Positions 33,889-42,578 of a stretch of 64,000 nt of DNA are shown here, in pieces. The DNA lies in the NCBI GenBank assembly GCA_040004035.1, contig JAMPLN010000024.1. One strand, 5' to 3'. Position numbers and translations under genes: made by a program. How positions within the stretch are numbered: the stretch's first letter is position 1; each line of letters starts with the position of its first letter. This DNA comes from Microcoleus vaginatus_C. GTDB taxonomy: Bacteria; Cyanobacteriota; Cyanobacteriia; Cyanobacteriales; Microcoleaceae. The notes beneath the pieces were generated by a model that was given only the letters and a program-made list of their open reading frames with translations, was not told where the DNA came from and did not search any database.

Positions 33889-36761
33889 TGTACCGATTAA
33901 TTGATTTACTAATATTGATTCTAAGTCCGATGCAAAATCAACGCAACGAGCGCGTTCTGCCGATCGCCAGAAGCTCTCGTTCTCATCCTTGGCAACGCTT
34001 CTTTTCTATTGCAAATCAGCTCCGGTATGGTTTGGTATTTTTGGTTCTTCTGAGCTTGCTGCCCACGGGTGGCTTGCTGATCTACCTCAGCTTTCAGGCG
34101 CAGATCCAGCAATCGCGATCGCTCCAAGAAGAGCGCAGTCAGACAGCAGCAGGGCAGATTGATAATTATCTAGATGACTTGAAACGAAAACTGAGCTATT
34201 TAGCTAGGGTCAAAGGACTCACAAACTTTCAACCTCAAGTGCAGCAGAGTTTCTTGGAAGGGTTGATCCGTCATAATGATGCTTATGAAGCCGTTGCCAT
34301 TTTGAACCGGAAGGGACAAGTTGTCGCGTCAGTTTCACCCTACGAACCGCTCAAGTTAGAAAATCCAGCCCATTCGCCACTGTTTATTCGTGCCTTCAAA
34401 CAACAGGAAGATTATGTCAGTCCTGTAGAAATTAATCCTAAAACTCGCCAACCCACCACCATTCTGGCGGTTCCGATTCGGGATGAGCGAGATGAGGTGG
34501 ATGGGGTGCTATTAGCAGAGATAAATCTCAACTTTCTCTGGTTTGTTGTTTCCCAAATCGAGGTTGGCAAGACGGGTTATGTCTATGTAGTCGATGAGCG
34601 TAATTTTATCATTGCTCAAAACGGTAGTAAGCCAGAAACCTTTCAAATTCAAGATCTTTCTAAGCGCCCCTTCTTTCAATTTTTGAAAGCATCCGAAGAT
34701 ACTAAGCGCCTTAACGTTTATCCGGGTCTAAAGCAGGTAGAAGTATTGGGAGCCACTGCCCTAGTTCGGAGCGTGAATTGGAATGTGGTTGTAGAACTGC
34801 CAACGGCTGAGGCTTATGCTCCCGTTTACCAAATGCTCTCAGTAATGGGAGGCTCATTGGCGGTGGCGACGATCGTCGCTGTTGGCATTGGCTTTCTATT
34901 TATTCGGCAAATTGTAGTGCCGCTCCACCGCTTAACCACGGCAGCTACTGAACTCAGTGCGGGGCAATTAGATACACGGGTCAACATCCACAGCCAAAAC
35001 GAACTCGGGACATTGGCGATCGCCTTTAACAAGATGGCAACTCAGTTAGAGGAACTGATTACAGCAGTTGAAGTAGAACGCAATTTCGTTTCAGCCATTC
35101 TTGAAATTGCAGGTGCCCTGGTAGTTGTGCTCGACCCGCAGGGACAAATCGTTCGCTTTAACCGAGCTTGCGAACAAACGACTCATTACTCGTTTAGTGA
35201 AGTGAAAGGGCGCTACATTTGGGACTTGTTCCCGAACTCAGACTTAGCTGGACAAGCCAAAACTGCTTTTGAGTCTTTACAAGCTGGTAATTTTCCCCAG
35301 CAGTATGAAGGCAGTTGGGTGAGCAAAGATCAACAACTCAGACGGATTGCCTGGTCAGATACTGCTTTACTGGATGATCGAGGTGAAATTGAGTACATCA
35401 TCAAAACAGGGATTGACATTACTCAACGGAAACAGGCAGAAGAAGAACTCAAAGCGTCGGAACAGCGACTATCTTTTCTATTCCGCCAAAGTGCACTGGC
35501 AGTTGTGGAATGGGATTTAAACTTTAAAGTCACTGCCTGGAATCCAGCGGCAGAGCAGATTTTTGGTTACACGGCGAAAGAGGCGATCGGACACCATGCC
35601 GCAGAATTAATTGTGCCTGCATCTGCCAGAAAGGTAGTCGATCAAGTTATGAACAACCTGTTGATTCAGACCCAAGGAATCTACAGCGTCAACGAAAATA
35701 TTACGAAAAACGGCCAAACCATTATTTGCGAATGGTTCAATACGCCTTTAGTAGGGGAGGCTGGAAAGATTGTTGGAGTTGCATCCTTGACACTGGATAT
35801 TACTGAGCGCAAGCAAGCCGAAGCTGCGTTAAGGCAAGCAAAAGAGGAAGCTGAGGTTGCACTCAAAACCTTGCAGCAAACTCAGGCACAGCTTATTCAG
35901 GCAGAGAAAATGTCTGGTTTGGGGCAACTGGTTGCTGGGGTTGCTCACGAAATTAATAATCCAGTCAACTTTATCTATGGCAACCTGAGCCATACTGCCG
36001 ACTACACGCAAAATTTACTAAAGTTGATTCAGCTTTACCAGCAAACCTATCCAACTAATGCCCAAATTGAGGAAAAAATTGAAGAGTTCGATCTGGACTA
36101 CATTAGTGAAGATTTGCCCAAAATGCTGACTTCAATGAAGGTAGGAGCCGATCGCATTCGTCAAATTGTCCTGTCGCTACGAAACTTCTCGCGGCTCGAT
36201 GAGGCAGACAAGAAGCCTGTTGATATCCACGAGGGAATTGACAGCACATTGATGATTTTGCAAAATCGACTGAAAGCAAAACCGGATCATCCTGCTATTG
36301 AAATTGTCAAAGAGTACGGCGACTTACCGCGAGTAGAGTGCTATGCCGGACAGTTGAACCAAGTCTTTATGAATATTCTGGCAAATGCGATTGATGCTTT
36401 AGAAAACTACGACAACCAGCGTTCTCTAAAAGATATCCAAAAGAATCCCAGTCGCATCACTATTCGGACTAAGCTAGTCACAAACGAAACTGGGCCCGGT
36501 TCTTCTAAAAACGTGGTGATTCAAGTTCTAGACAATGGACCTGGGATGACGGAAACTGTTAGACAACAGATATTCAATCCCTTCTTCACCACAAAACCAA
36601 CTGGTAAAGGAACTGGATTAGGGCTATCCATCAGCTATCAAATTGTAGTTGATAAGCACGGTGGCTCCATTGAGTGCTTCTCTCAACCCCATCAAGGAAC
36701 AGAGTTCCGAATTGAAATTCCTGTTTTCCAAAGCGGTGCTGTAGCACTCGTTGGTAGATAA
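33888..36761 (+). CDS. Membrane sensor histidine kinase (dCACHE-HAMP-PAS2-HisKA-HATPase)
   Basis: A 957-residue kinase that spans the membrane twice. TM1 is LRYGLVFLVLLSLLPTGGLL (about 46-66), then a periplasmic dCACHE-like domain of about 250 residues (DNYLDDLKRKLSYLARVKGL, IKTRQPTT-type turn, DERDEVDGVLLAEINLNFLW), TM2 (LAVATIVAVGIGFLFIRQI, about 330-350), a HAMP with LHRLTTAATELSAGQLDTRV, two PAS domains (about 410-650) and the H-box GQLVAGVAHEINNPVNFIYG (His near 686). The HATPase has NQVFMNILANAIDAL and GTGLGLSISYQIV. There is no receiver domain. It starts at GTG 33888, overlapping the BMP gene's stop; an ATG at 33930 is an alternative. The dCACHE domain may bind a small ligand directly or via the BMP protein. 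No response regulator is adjacent. Confidence 0.9.
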   Translation: MYRLIDLLILILSPMQNQRNERVLPIARSSRSHPWQRFFSIANQLRYGLVFLVLLSLLPTGGLLIYLSFQAQIQQSRSLQEERSQTAAGQIDNYLDDLKRKLSYLARVKGLTNFQPQVQQSFLEGLIRHNDAYEAVAILNRKGQVVASVSPYEPLKLENPAHSPLFIRAFKQQEDYVSPVEINPKTRQPTTILAVPIRDERDEVDGVLLAEINLNFLWFVVSQIEVGKTGYVYVVDERNFIIAQNGSKPETFQIQDLSKRPFFQFLKASEDTKRLNVYPGLKQVEVLGATALVRSVNWNVVVELPTAEAYAPVYQMLSVMGGSLAVATIVAVGIGFLFIRQIVVPLHRLTTAATELSAGQLDTRVNIHSQNELGTLAIAFNKMATQLEELITAVEVERNFVSAILEIAGALVVVLDPQGQIVRFNRACEQTTHYSFSEVKGRYIWDLFPNSDLAGQAKTAFESLQAGNFPQQYEGSWVSKDQQLRRIAWSDTALLDDRGEIEYIIKTGIDITQRKQAEEELKASEQRLSFLFRQSALAVVEWDLNFKVTAWNPAAEQIFGYTAKEAIGHHAAELIVPASARKVVDQVMNNLLIQTQGIYSVNENITKNGQTIICEWFNTPLVGEAGKIVGVASLTLDITERKQAEAALRQAKEEAEVALKTLQQTQAQLIQAEKMSGLGQLVAGVAHEINNPVNFIYGNLSHTADYTQNLLKLIQLYQQTYPTNAQIEEKIEEFDLDYISEDLPKMLTSMKVGADRIRQIVLSLRNFSRLDEADKKPVDIHEGIDSTLMILQNRLKAKPDHPAIEIVKEYGDLPRVECYAGQLNQVFMNILANAIDALENYDNQRSLKDIQKNPSRITIRTKLVTNETGPGSSKNVVIQVLDNGPGMTETVRQQIFNPFFTTKPTGKGTGLGLSISYQIVVDKHGGSIECFSQPHQGTEFRIEIPVFQSGAVALVGR

Positions 36762-36773
36762 GTAACCACACAA

Positions 36774-36836
36774 AATTAATTACATAAAGACTCCTTGCTA
36801 GGCAAGGGTTTCAGTAGAAATATTGTGTAATTAATT
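36774..36836. repeat. Nested inverted repeat after the sensor kinase gene
   Basis: Outer arms AATTAATTACA (36774-36784) and TGTAATTAATT (36826-36836) pair exactly. Inside, CCTTGC and GCAAGG (36793-36807) pair around a short loop. It lies 12 bp after the sensor kinase stop and may be a terminator or a small mobile hairpin. Confidence 0.7.
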
Positions 36837-36906
36837 CTGCACACCTACTTAACTGCGATCGCATTCCTCATATATAGCCTTTCTCAGAAAGATGAGGTAC
36901 TATCCG

Positions 36907-36978
36907 GCATAGGGCATAGGGCATAGGGCATAGGGCATAGGGCATAGGGCATACCTCACTTTTTTGAGAACCGCTATA
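36907..36978. repeat. Heptamer tandem repeat, inverted copy of the 29836 element
   Basis: GGCAT is followed by six exact AGGGCAT heptamers (36911-36952), then ACCTCAC, TTTTTTGAGAACCGCTATA. Read on the other strand this is the same leader-plus-heptamer element as 29836-29909, but with CCCTATG in place of CCCCATG. The leader is therefore a conserved part of the element and the heptamer its variable part. Confidence 0.85.
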
Positions 36979-37215
36979 GCGTTTCTGATGATAGACACCT
37001 ATGAAGCTAGCTACAAATCGCGCTGGGATAGTTTATCGAACAGGTTTCGTGAGGGTTTGATGAACGGCATTGGGGGTTTTGAGAGGGATGTTATATCATT
37101 CCGGTGCAACGGGAATTGATATGAGTAGCAATGGAGACGATCGCCGGAAAGTGGTTCTATAATACCAGCCGATCGCCCCCAACCACCTCAAAACCGACTT
37201 AATATCATCCGCTAA

Positions 37216-38625
37216 TCAAACGATTTGCTCGCTAGAAGGTTCCCCGCTAGCAGGAGGCTCTACCGTATCGCCAAAGGCAATCCGCAGAAAAGGCGGAGCC
37301 AAAAAAGTCGTCAGAATCACCATAATAATAATCGAGACTTCCAACGGTTTATCCAAAACCCCACTAGCCGAACCGATGCCGGCAAATACTAAGCCGACTT
37401 CGCCCCGAGGAATCATCCCCACTCCGATCGCCAATCGATTGATTCCTGGCAGACCAAACACCGCCCAACCAGTCACCAGCTTGCCCAAAATCGCAACCAC
37501 AATCAAAAATACGGCAATCAAAAGTCCCGCCCGATTATCCGGCACCGCTGGGTTCAAAACTCCCAAATCGGCCCTGGCTCCCACCGTCACAAAGAAGATG
37601 GGTACAATCATATCGGCGATGGGTTTCACCAATTCATCCAACTCATTGCGCGCATCGCTTTCATCCAAAACCAAGCCCGCAGCAAACGCACCCAAAATCG
37701 CTTCGAGATGAATTGCATTAGCCAGAAACGCCATGAACAAGGCAAAAATAAAGGCGGGAATCACAATATTGCCGCGAGTTTTGAGCTTCTCCACCACCGC
37801 AGTGAAGCTTTTGTTAAAGATGCCGCCCAACAGAATCGATCCCAGTAGAAAGACACTTGCACTGACAATTAAATAAATGACATTAACAACGTCAATCTCA
37901 CCGGTTTTCGCTAAACTCGCGACAACAGCTAGGACAATAATTCCCAGCACATCATCAATCACCGCCGCACCGACAATGATTTGACCTTCTTTAGATTTCA
38001 GCCGTCCTAATTCCGACAAAACTTTCGACGTAATTCCGATGCTGGTTGCCGTCAAAGCAGCCCCCGCAAAAATCGCCGGAATCGCCGCCGTGTGGAAAAT
38101 GATCATCAAGCCTGCCGTACCGGCGGCAAAGGGAACTGCCACGCCGACACAAGCGACAACGACGGCTTGAACCCCCACTTCTTTTAGTTGTCTGAGATCC
38201 GACTCCAAACCAATTTCAAACAGCAGAACAATCACGCCTAATTCAGCTATCACTGAAATGACTTCACTCTGCGATTCAAAGACACTGGTGATGGCGGCAG
38301 GAGACAGATGATTAATCGATTGCAGAACTGTCATAATCCCTGAGTTGGATGCTGACAGCCCGCTTTCGGGAAAGACGACCAGGTGTAAAGCAGATACGCC
38401 AACAATTACCCCTGCTACAAGTTCACCCAGAACCGGCGGAAAATCAAATTTTATAGCAGCTTCCGCACCTAATTTACTGGCGAGATAAATCACTACTAAA
38501 CTGAGCAAAACTCCACTCAGAACGATCGGCGAATTTTCTGCATCCACTGTTGCTAACAAAGGTATGGGAGCAACTAGGGATGCCACCCCAGAACTTAAAG
38601 CTGTAATTGTATGGTTCAAAAACAT
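37216..38625 (-). CDS. CPA2-type Na+/H+ antiporter (duplicate copy 2)
   Basis: A 469-residue membrane protein of the cation:proton antiporter-2 family (NapA/KefB-like transporter core). It has about 12 hydrophobic helices (for example IVLSGVLLSLVVIYLASKLG, FPPVLGELVAGVIVGVSAL, VISVIAELGVIVLLFEIGLESD, VGAAVIDDVLGIIVLAVVASL). The acidic VIDDVLG motif is in the position of the ion-binding Asp pair. No C-terminal RCK/TrkA-N domain follows. It would exchange Na+ (or K+) for protons to regulate pH or salt. It is a near-copy of the protein encoded at 39459-40868, with a few dozen scattered substitutions and the same start MFLNHTITALSSG. The two belong to one duplicated block. Confidence 0.92.
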   Translation of the reverse strand: MFLNHTITALSSGVASLVAPIPLLATVDAENSPIVLSGVLLSLVVIYLASKLGAEAAIKFDFPPVLGELVAGVIVGVSALHLVVFPESGLSASNSGIMTVLQSINHLSPAAITSVFESQSEVISVIAELGVIVLLFEIGLESDLRQLKEVGVQAVVVACVGVAVPFAAGTAGLMIIFHTAAIPAIFAGAALTATSIGITSKVLSELGRLKSKEGQIIVGAAVIDDVLGIIVLAVVASLAKTGEIDVVNVIYLIVSASVFLLGSILLGGIFNKSFTAVVEKLKTRGNIVIPAFIFALFMAFLANAIHLEAILGAFAAGLVLDESDARNELDELVKPIADMIVPIFFVTVGARADLGVLNPAVPDNRAGLLIAVFLIVVAILGKLVTGWAVFGLPGINRLAIGVGMIPRGEVGLVFAGIGSASGVLDKPLEVSIIIMVILTTFLAPPFLRIAFGDTVEPPASGEPSSEQIV

Positions 38626-38660
38626 GGTTAAGATGATGGTAAGAAAGACGATTCTACGCT

Positions 38661-38736
38661 GACTGTTGACTGTGAACTGTTGACTGTTGACTGTTGACTG
38701 TTGACTGTGAACTGTTGAGTGTTGACTGTTGACTGT
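38661..38736. repeat. (GACTGTT)n heptamer array before antiporter copy 2
   Basis: 76 bp of mostly perfect TGTTGAC heptamers with TGTGAAC variants. The equivalent array in copy 1 (40904-40930) is 27 bp, so the two differ by exactly 49 bp, seven heptamers. The sequences on both sides match between the copies. Confidence 0.85.
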
Positions 38737-38793
38737 GAGTCGGAAAATTGATAACTGTTACATATTGGGTAGCCACTTAAGTCAACATGACTA

Positions 38794-39458
38794 TCAAGCA
38801 AAACTCGAAGAACCTAAATCTGGCGGTACATCCTGCCACCGCCCTTGTCCGACTGCTTGAATTGCTTCTTTTAGCAAGATATCGCCGGTATAAATTGCCC
38901 TACCGACGATCGCACTTTTGACACCAATTGGTTCCAAAGCCAGCAAGCTCAACAAATCGGCGATCGAACTAACGCCACCGGAAGCAATCACCGGAATCGA
39001 AATAGCGTTAGCAATTCGCGCAAAGATTCCAAATTCGGCCCTTCCATAGTACCGTCGCGGTGAATGTCGGTGTAAATAATTTCAGCCGCCCCTAACTCGG
39101 CCATTTTTTGCGCCAATTCTGCCGCTAAAACTTCCGAAGTTTCTAGCCAGCCTCTAGTCGCAACTTTACCATTTCTGGCGTCGATGCCGACCAGAATTCT
39201 GCCGGGAAATTCGGCGCACAATTCGCCGACTAATTGCGGTTGTTCGACGGCGACAGTGCCGAGAATGACGCGCCGGACGCCTAAATTGAGGATAGCAGCA
39301 ACAGAAGCGCGATCGCGCATTCCCCCACCTACTTGACAGGGAACGTCTATTGATCGGACGATCGCTTCAATGGCTGCTTGGTTGACTGGATGCCCTGCTT
39401 TGGCGTCGTCAACATTTGTTTCTAAATGAGTCGGTCGCCCAGACTCAAATTCCCTCAA
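38794..39458 (-). pseudogene. hisA: Truncated, frameshifted duplicate of hisA
   Basis: A decayed copy of the intact hisA at 40988-41761. The first ~54 codons of hisA are missing; homology starts at the codons for AKAGHPVNQAAIE (near 39408) and is preceded by about 48 bp of unrelated DNA that joins it to the antiporter stop. A single-base deletion near 39013-39015 (ATTTCGCG in the intact copy, ATTCGCG here) splits the remainder into two frames, 38988-39458 and 38794-38991. The catalytic Asp8 is lost. The second half is otherwise nearly identical to the intact gene, so decay is recent. Confidence 0.92.
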
Positions 39459-40868
39459 TCAAACGATTTTCTCGCTAGAAAGTTCCCCACTAGCAGGAGG
39501 CTCTACCGTATCGCCAAAGGCAATCCGCAGAAAAGGCGGAGCCAAAAAAGTCGTCAGAATCACCATAATAATAATCGAGACTTCCAACGGTTTATCCAAA
39601 ACCCCACTCGCCGAACCGATGCCGGCAAACACTAAGCCAACTTCGCCCCGAGGAATCATCCCCACTCCGATCGCCAATCGATTGATTCCAGGCTGACCAA
39701 ACACCACCCAACCTGTTACGATCTTGCCCAAAATAGCAACCACAATCAAAAATACGGCAATCAAAAGTCCCGCCCGATTATCCGGCACTGTTGGGTTCAA
39801 AACCCCCAAATCCGCCCGTGATCCCACCGTTACAAAAAAGATGGGTACAAATAAATCGGCGATGGGTTTCACCATTTCATCCAACTCCTCGCGGGCATCG
39901 CTTTCATCCAACACCAAACCAGCCGCAAACGCACCCAAAATCGCTTCGAGATGAATTGCATTGCCCAGAAAAGCCATGAAGTAGGCAAAAATAAATGCCG
40001 GGATGATAATATTGCCGCGAGTTTTGAGTTGAACTACCACCGCCGAGAAAGTTTTGTCGAAGACACCACCCAACAGAATCGAACCTAGCAGAAAAACAGT
40101 TGCACTGACAATCAAATAGATGACATTAACAACATCAATCTCACCGGTTTTGGCTAAACTGGCGACAACAGCCAGGACAATAATTCCCAACACATCATCA
40201 ATCACCGCCGCACCGACAATAATTTGACCTTCTTTAGAGTTCAGTTGTCCTAAATCAGACAACACTTTAGATGTAATTCCAATGCTGGTTGCCGTCAAAG
40301 CAGCCCCCGCAAAAATTGCCGGAATCGTCGGAGTGTGGAAAATGATCATCAAGCCTGCAGTACCAGCGGCAAAGGGAACTGCCACACCTACGCAGGCGAC
40401 AACGGTAGCTTGAATTCCGACTTGCTTGAGTTGTTTGATATCTGACTCTAAGCCAATTTCAAACAGCAGAATAATTACGCCTAATTCAGCTAGCACTGAA
40501 ATGACTTCACTCTGCGATTCAAAGACACTGGTGAGGGCGACAGGAGACAGATGATTAATCGATTGCAGAACTGTCATAATCCCTGAGTCTGAGGCTGACA
40601 GCCCGCTTCCGGGAAAAACGATTAACTGTAAAGCAGATATTCCAATAATCACCCCTGCTACAAGTTCACCCAGAACCGGCGGAAAATCAAATTTTAGAGC
40701 CACTTCCGCGCCGATTTTACTGGCGAGATAAATCACTACCAAACTGAGCAAAACTCCGCTCATAACGATCGGCGAATTTTCTGCATCCACTGTTGCTAAC
40801 AAAGGTATGGGAGCAACTAGGGATGCCACCCCAGAACTTAAAGCTGTAATTGTATGGTTCAAAAACAT
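39459..40868 (-). CDS. CPA2-type Na+/H+ antiporter (duplicate copy 1)
   Basis: A 469-residue antiporter from the ATG at 40868, matching copy 2 in start and length. A GTG at 40970 would add 34 residues, but that stretch crosses the heptamer array and is absent from copy 2, so it is rejected. Helices and the VIDDVLG motif are as in copy 2. Differences include IKFD to LKFD, ALQLIVFPGSG for ALHLVVFPESG and FVPIFFVTVGSRAD for IVPIFFVTVGARAD. Both copies are open, so both may work, perhaps with different regulation through the different-length heptamer arrays. It lies immediately downstream of the intact hisA, although the two functions are unrelated. Confidence 0.92.
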   Translation of the reverse strand: MFLNHTITALSSGVASLVAPIPLLATVDAENSPIVMSGVLLSLVVIYLASKIGAEVALKFDFPPVLGELVAGVIIGISALQLIVFPGSGLSASDSGIMTVLQSINHLSPVALTSVFESQSEVISVLAELGVIILLFEIGLESDIKQLKQVGIQATVVACVGVAVPFAAGTAGLMIIFHTPTIPAIFAGAALTATSIGITSKVLSDLGQLNSKEGQIIVGAAVIDDVLGIIVLAVVASLAKTGEIDVVNVIYLIVSATVFLLGSILLGGVFDKTFSAVVVQLKTRGNIIIPAFIFAYFMAFLGNAIHLEAILGAFAAGLVLDESDAREELDEMVKPIADLFVPIFFVTVGSRADLGVLNPTVPDNRAGLLIAVFLIVVAILGKIVTGWVVFGQPGINRLAIGVGMIPRGEVGLVFAGIGSASGVLDKPLEVSIIIMVILTTFLAPPFLRIAFGDTVEPPASGELSSEKIV

Positions 40869-40903
40869 GGGTACGAGGATGGTAAGAAAGACGATTCTAC
40901 GCT

Positions 40904-40930
40904 TACTGTTGACCGGTGACTGTTGACTGT
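40904..40930. repeat. Short heptamer array before antiporter copy 1
   Basis: 27 bp of TGTTGAC-type heptamers with one irregular unit (CTGTTGACCGGTGACTGTTG). It is the counterpart of the expanded 76-bp array at 38661-38736; the surrounding sequence is otherwise conserved. Confidence 0.8.
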
Positions 40931-40987
40931 GAGTCGGAAAATTGATAACTGTTACATATTGGGTAGCCACTTAAGTCAACATGACTA

Positions 40988-41761
40988 TCAAGCAAAACTC
41001 GAAGAACCTAAATCTGGCGGTACATCCTGCCACCGCCCTTGTCCGACTGCTTGAATTGCTTCTTTTAGCAAGATATCGCCGGTATAAATTGCCCTACCGA
41101 CGATCGCACTTTTGACACCAATTGGTTCCAAAGCCAGCAAACTCAACAAATCGGCGATCGAACTAACGCCACCGGAAGCAATCACCGGAATCGAAATAGC
41201 GTTAGCAATTTCGCGCAAAGATTCCAAATTCGGCCCTTCCATAGTACCGTCGCGGTGAATGTCGGTGTAAATAATTTCAGCCGCCCCTAACTCGGCCATT
41301 TTTTGCGCCAATTCTGTCGCTAAAACTGCAGAAGTTTCTAGCCAGCCTCTAGTCGCAACTTTACCATTTCTGGCGTCGATGCCAACCAGAATTCGATCGG
41401 GAAATTCGGCAGACAATTCGCCGACTAATTGCGGTTGTTCGACGGCGACAGTGCCGAGAATGACGCGCCGGACGCCTAAATTGAGGATAGCAGCAACAGA
41501 AGCGCGATCGCGCATTCCCCCACCTACTTGACAGGGAACGTCTACTGATCGGACGATCGCTTCAATGGCTGCTTGGTTGACTGGATGACCTGCTTTGGCG
41601 CCGTCGAGGTCTACTAAATGCAGCATTGTCGCGCCTTCATTTACCCACTGTCTGGCGACTGCGACGGGGTTGTCGTTAAAAGTTTGAGACTTCGCGTAGT
41701 CTCCCTGATACAATCTGACGCATTTTCCGTCCAATAAGTCGATCGCTGGAATTACATTCAT
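40988..41761 (-). CDS. hisA: Phosphoribosylformimino-5-aminoimidazole carboxamide ribotide isomerase
   Basis: A 257-residue histidine-biosynthesis isomerase that converts ProFAR to PRFAR. Catalytic Asp8 in NVIPAIDLLDGKCVRL and Asp129 in ILVGIDARNGKVATRGW are both in place, with phosphate-binding QVGGGMRD and IPVIASGGVSS at the two half-barrels. The length and start are normal. It is the intact member of a duplicated pair whose other copy is the pseudogene at 38794-39458. It is not in an operon with other his genes, as is usual in cyanobacteria. Confidence 0.97.
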   Translation of the reverse strand: MNVIPAIDLLDGKCVRLYQGDYAKSQTFNDNPVAVARQWVNEGATMLHLVDLDGAKAGHPVNQAAIEAIVRSVDVPCQVGGGMRDRASVAAILNLGVRRVILGTVAVEQPQLVGELSAEFPDRILVGIDARNGKVATRGWLETSAVLATELAQKMAELGAAEIIYTDIHRDGTMEGPNLESLREIANAISIPVIASGGVSSIADLLSLLALEPIGVKSAIVGRAIYTGDILLKEAIQAVGQGRWQDVPPDLGSSSFA

Positions 41762-41886
41762 AATTTTTCCTCAAATTGGTAATTATACCAGCTAAAACTT
41801 GAGGCAAGCTCCCCACCCATACATAATCATTCATTATAATTTTTATAATCTAAAGTAAAGATATTATTACGATTACCTAATAGCAT

Positions 41887-42564
41887 TTATTTGTGACATT
41901 CGCAACCGCTATTAAGATGAAACATAATCGCCGAAGAAAGCGTTGACCATAAAGGAGTATTGACCTCGGCTTTTTGCAAAGCTTCTGCCGTCCAGTTGTT
42001 GCAAGTTCTTAAAACATAGTAACTGCCTTTTGCTTCATAAAAACTGTCGCTATTACCGTAGCCGTAGCTAATTTTCATTTTCTTATCTGCTGCGTCTAAT
42101 TGAAATGAATTTTTAATAAAATTTACCATGATCAAATAATTTTTGCCACTAATTCTAACACATTTAGTTTCTATATATGGGGGGACAATTCGATAACTTT
42201 GAACGTGTACGGTAGACGGAGTAGGAATAAATAGGGCTTTGAAAGCTGTAACTGGGTTGATACTTCCTGATGTGGGAGTTTCCAGCATAAAAGCTCTATC
42301 TCCCCACCCAAAAGACAAGTATTTATAATCAGAAGTGGCATCCCGCCCTATTTCAGTTAGCGGTAAAAATTGATTCCAGTCAAAATATTCATTTTTAACG
42401 GGAACGATGATTTCGGTGTGGATGCCTTGGTTGGAAATGTATAGAGAGATTGTGCAATCTGCTTGCGAGTAATTTCCCCACTTTCTGGGAGTGAGATAGC
42501 CAATTGTTAAGAAAGCGCTCAAAGATAAGATGACAATTCCTAAGCGCTGTATGATTTTTCTCAT
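41887..42564 (-). CDS. DUF2459 (TIGR02117-like) exported protein
   Basis: A 225-residue protein with an N-terminal membrane segment (IIQRLGIVILSLSAFLTIGYL) and then a periplasmic or outer domain. Landmarks of the family are GIHTEIIVPVKN, KYLSFGWGDRAFML, VHVQSYRIVPPY and RTCNNWTAEALQKA. Function is not established for this family; the Cys-Asn-Trp context resembles catalytic motifs of papain-like folds. The start is moved to the ATG at 42564, since an earlier frame overlaps the upstream GHL10 gene and lacks the conserved start. It is probably co-transcribed with the GHL10 gene 14 bp upstream. Confidence 0.8.
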   Translation of the reverse strand: MRKIIQRLGIVILSLSAFLTIGYLTPRKWGNYSQADCTISLYISNQGIHTEIIVPVKNEYFDWNQFLPLTEIGRDATSDYKYLSFGWGDRAFMLETPTSGSINPVTAFKALFIPTPSTVHVQSYRIVPPYIETKCVRISGKNYLIMVNFIKNSFQLDAADKKMKISYGYGNSDSFYEAKGSYYVLRTCNNWTAEALQKAEVNTPLWSTLSSAIMFHLNSGCECHK

Positions 42565-42578
42565 TTTAACCGTGGGTT

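Noticed and set aside
40869..40970. GTG-initiated extension of antiporter copy 1
   Set aside because: The extra 34 residues come from the heptamer array and are absent in copy 2.
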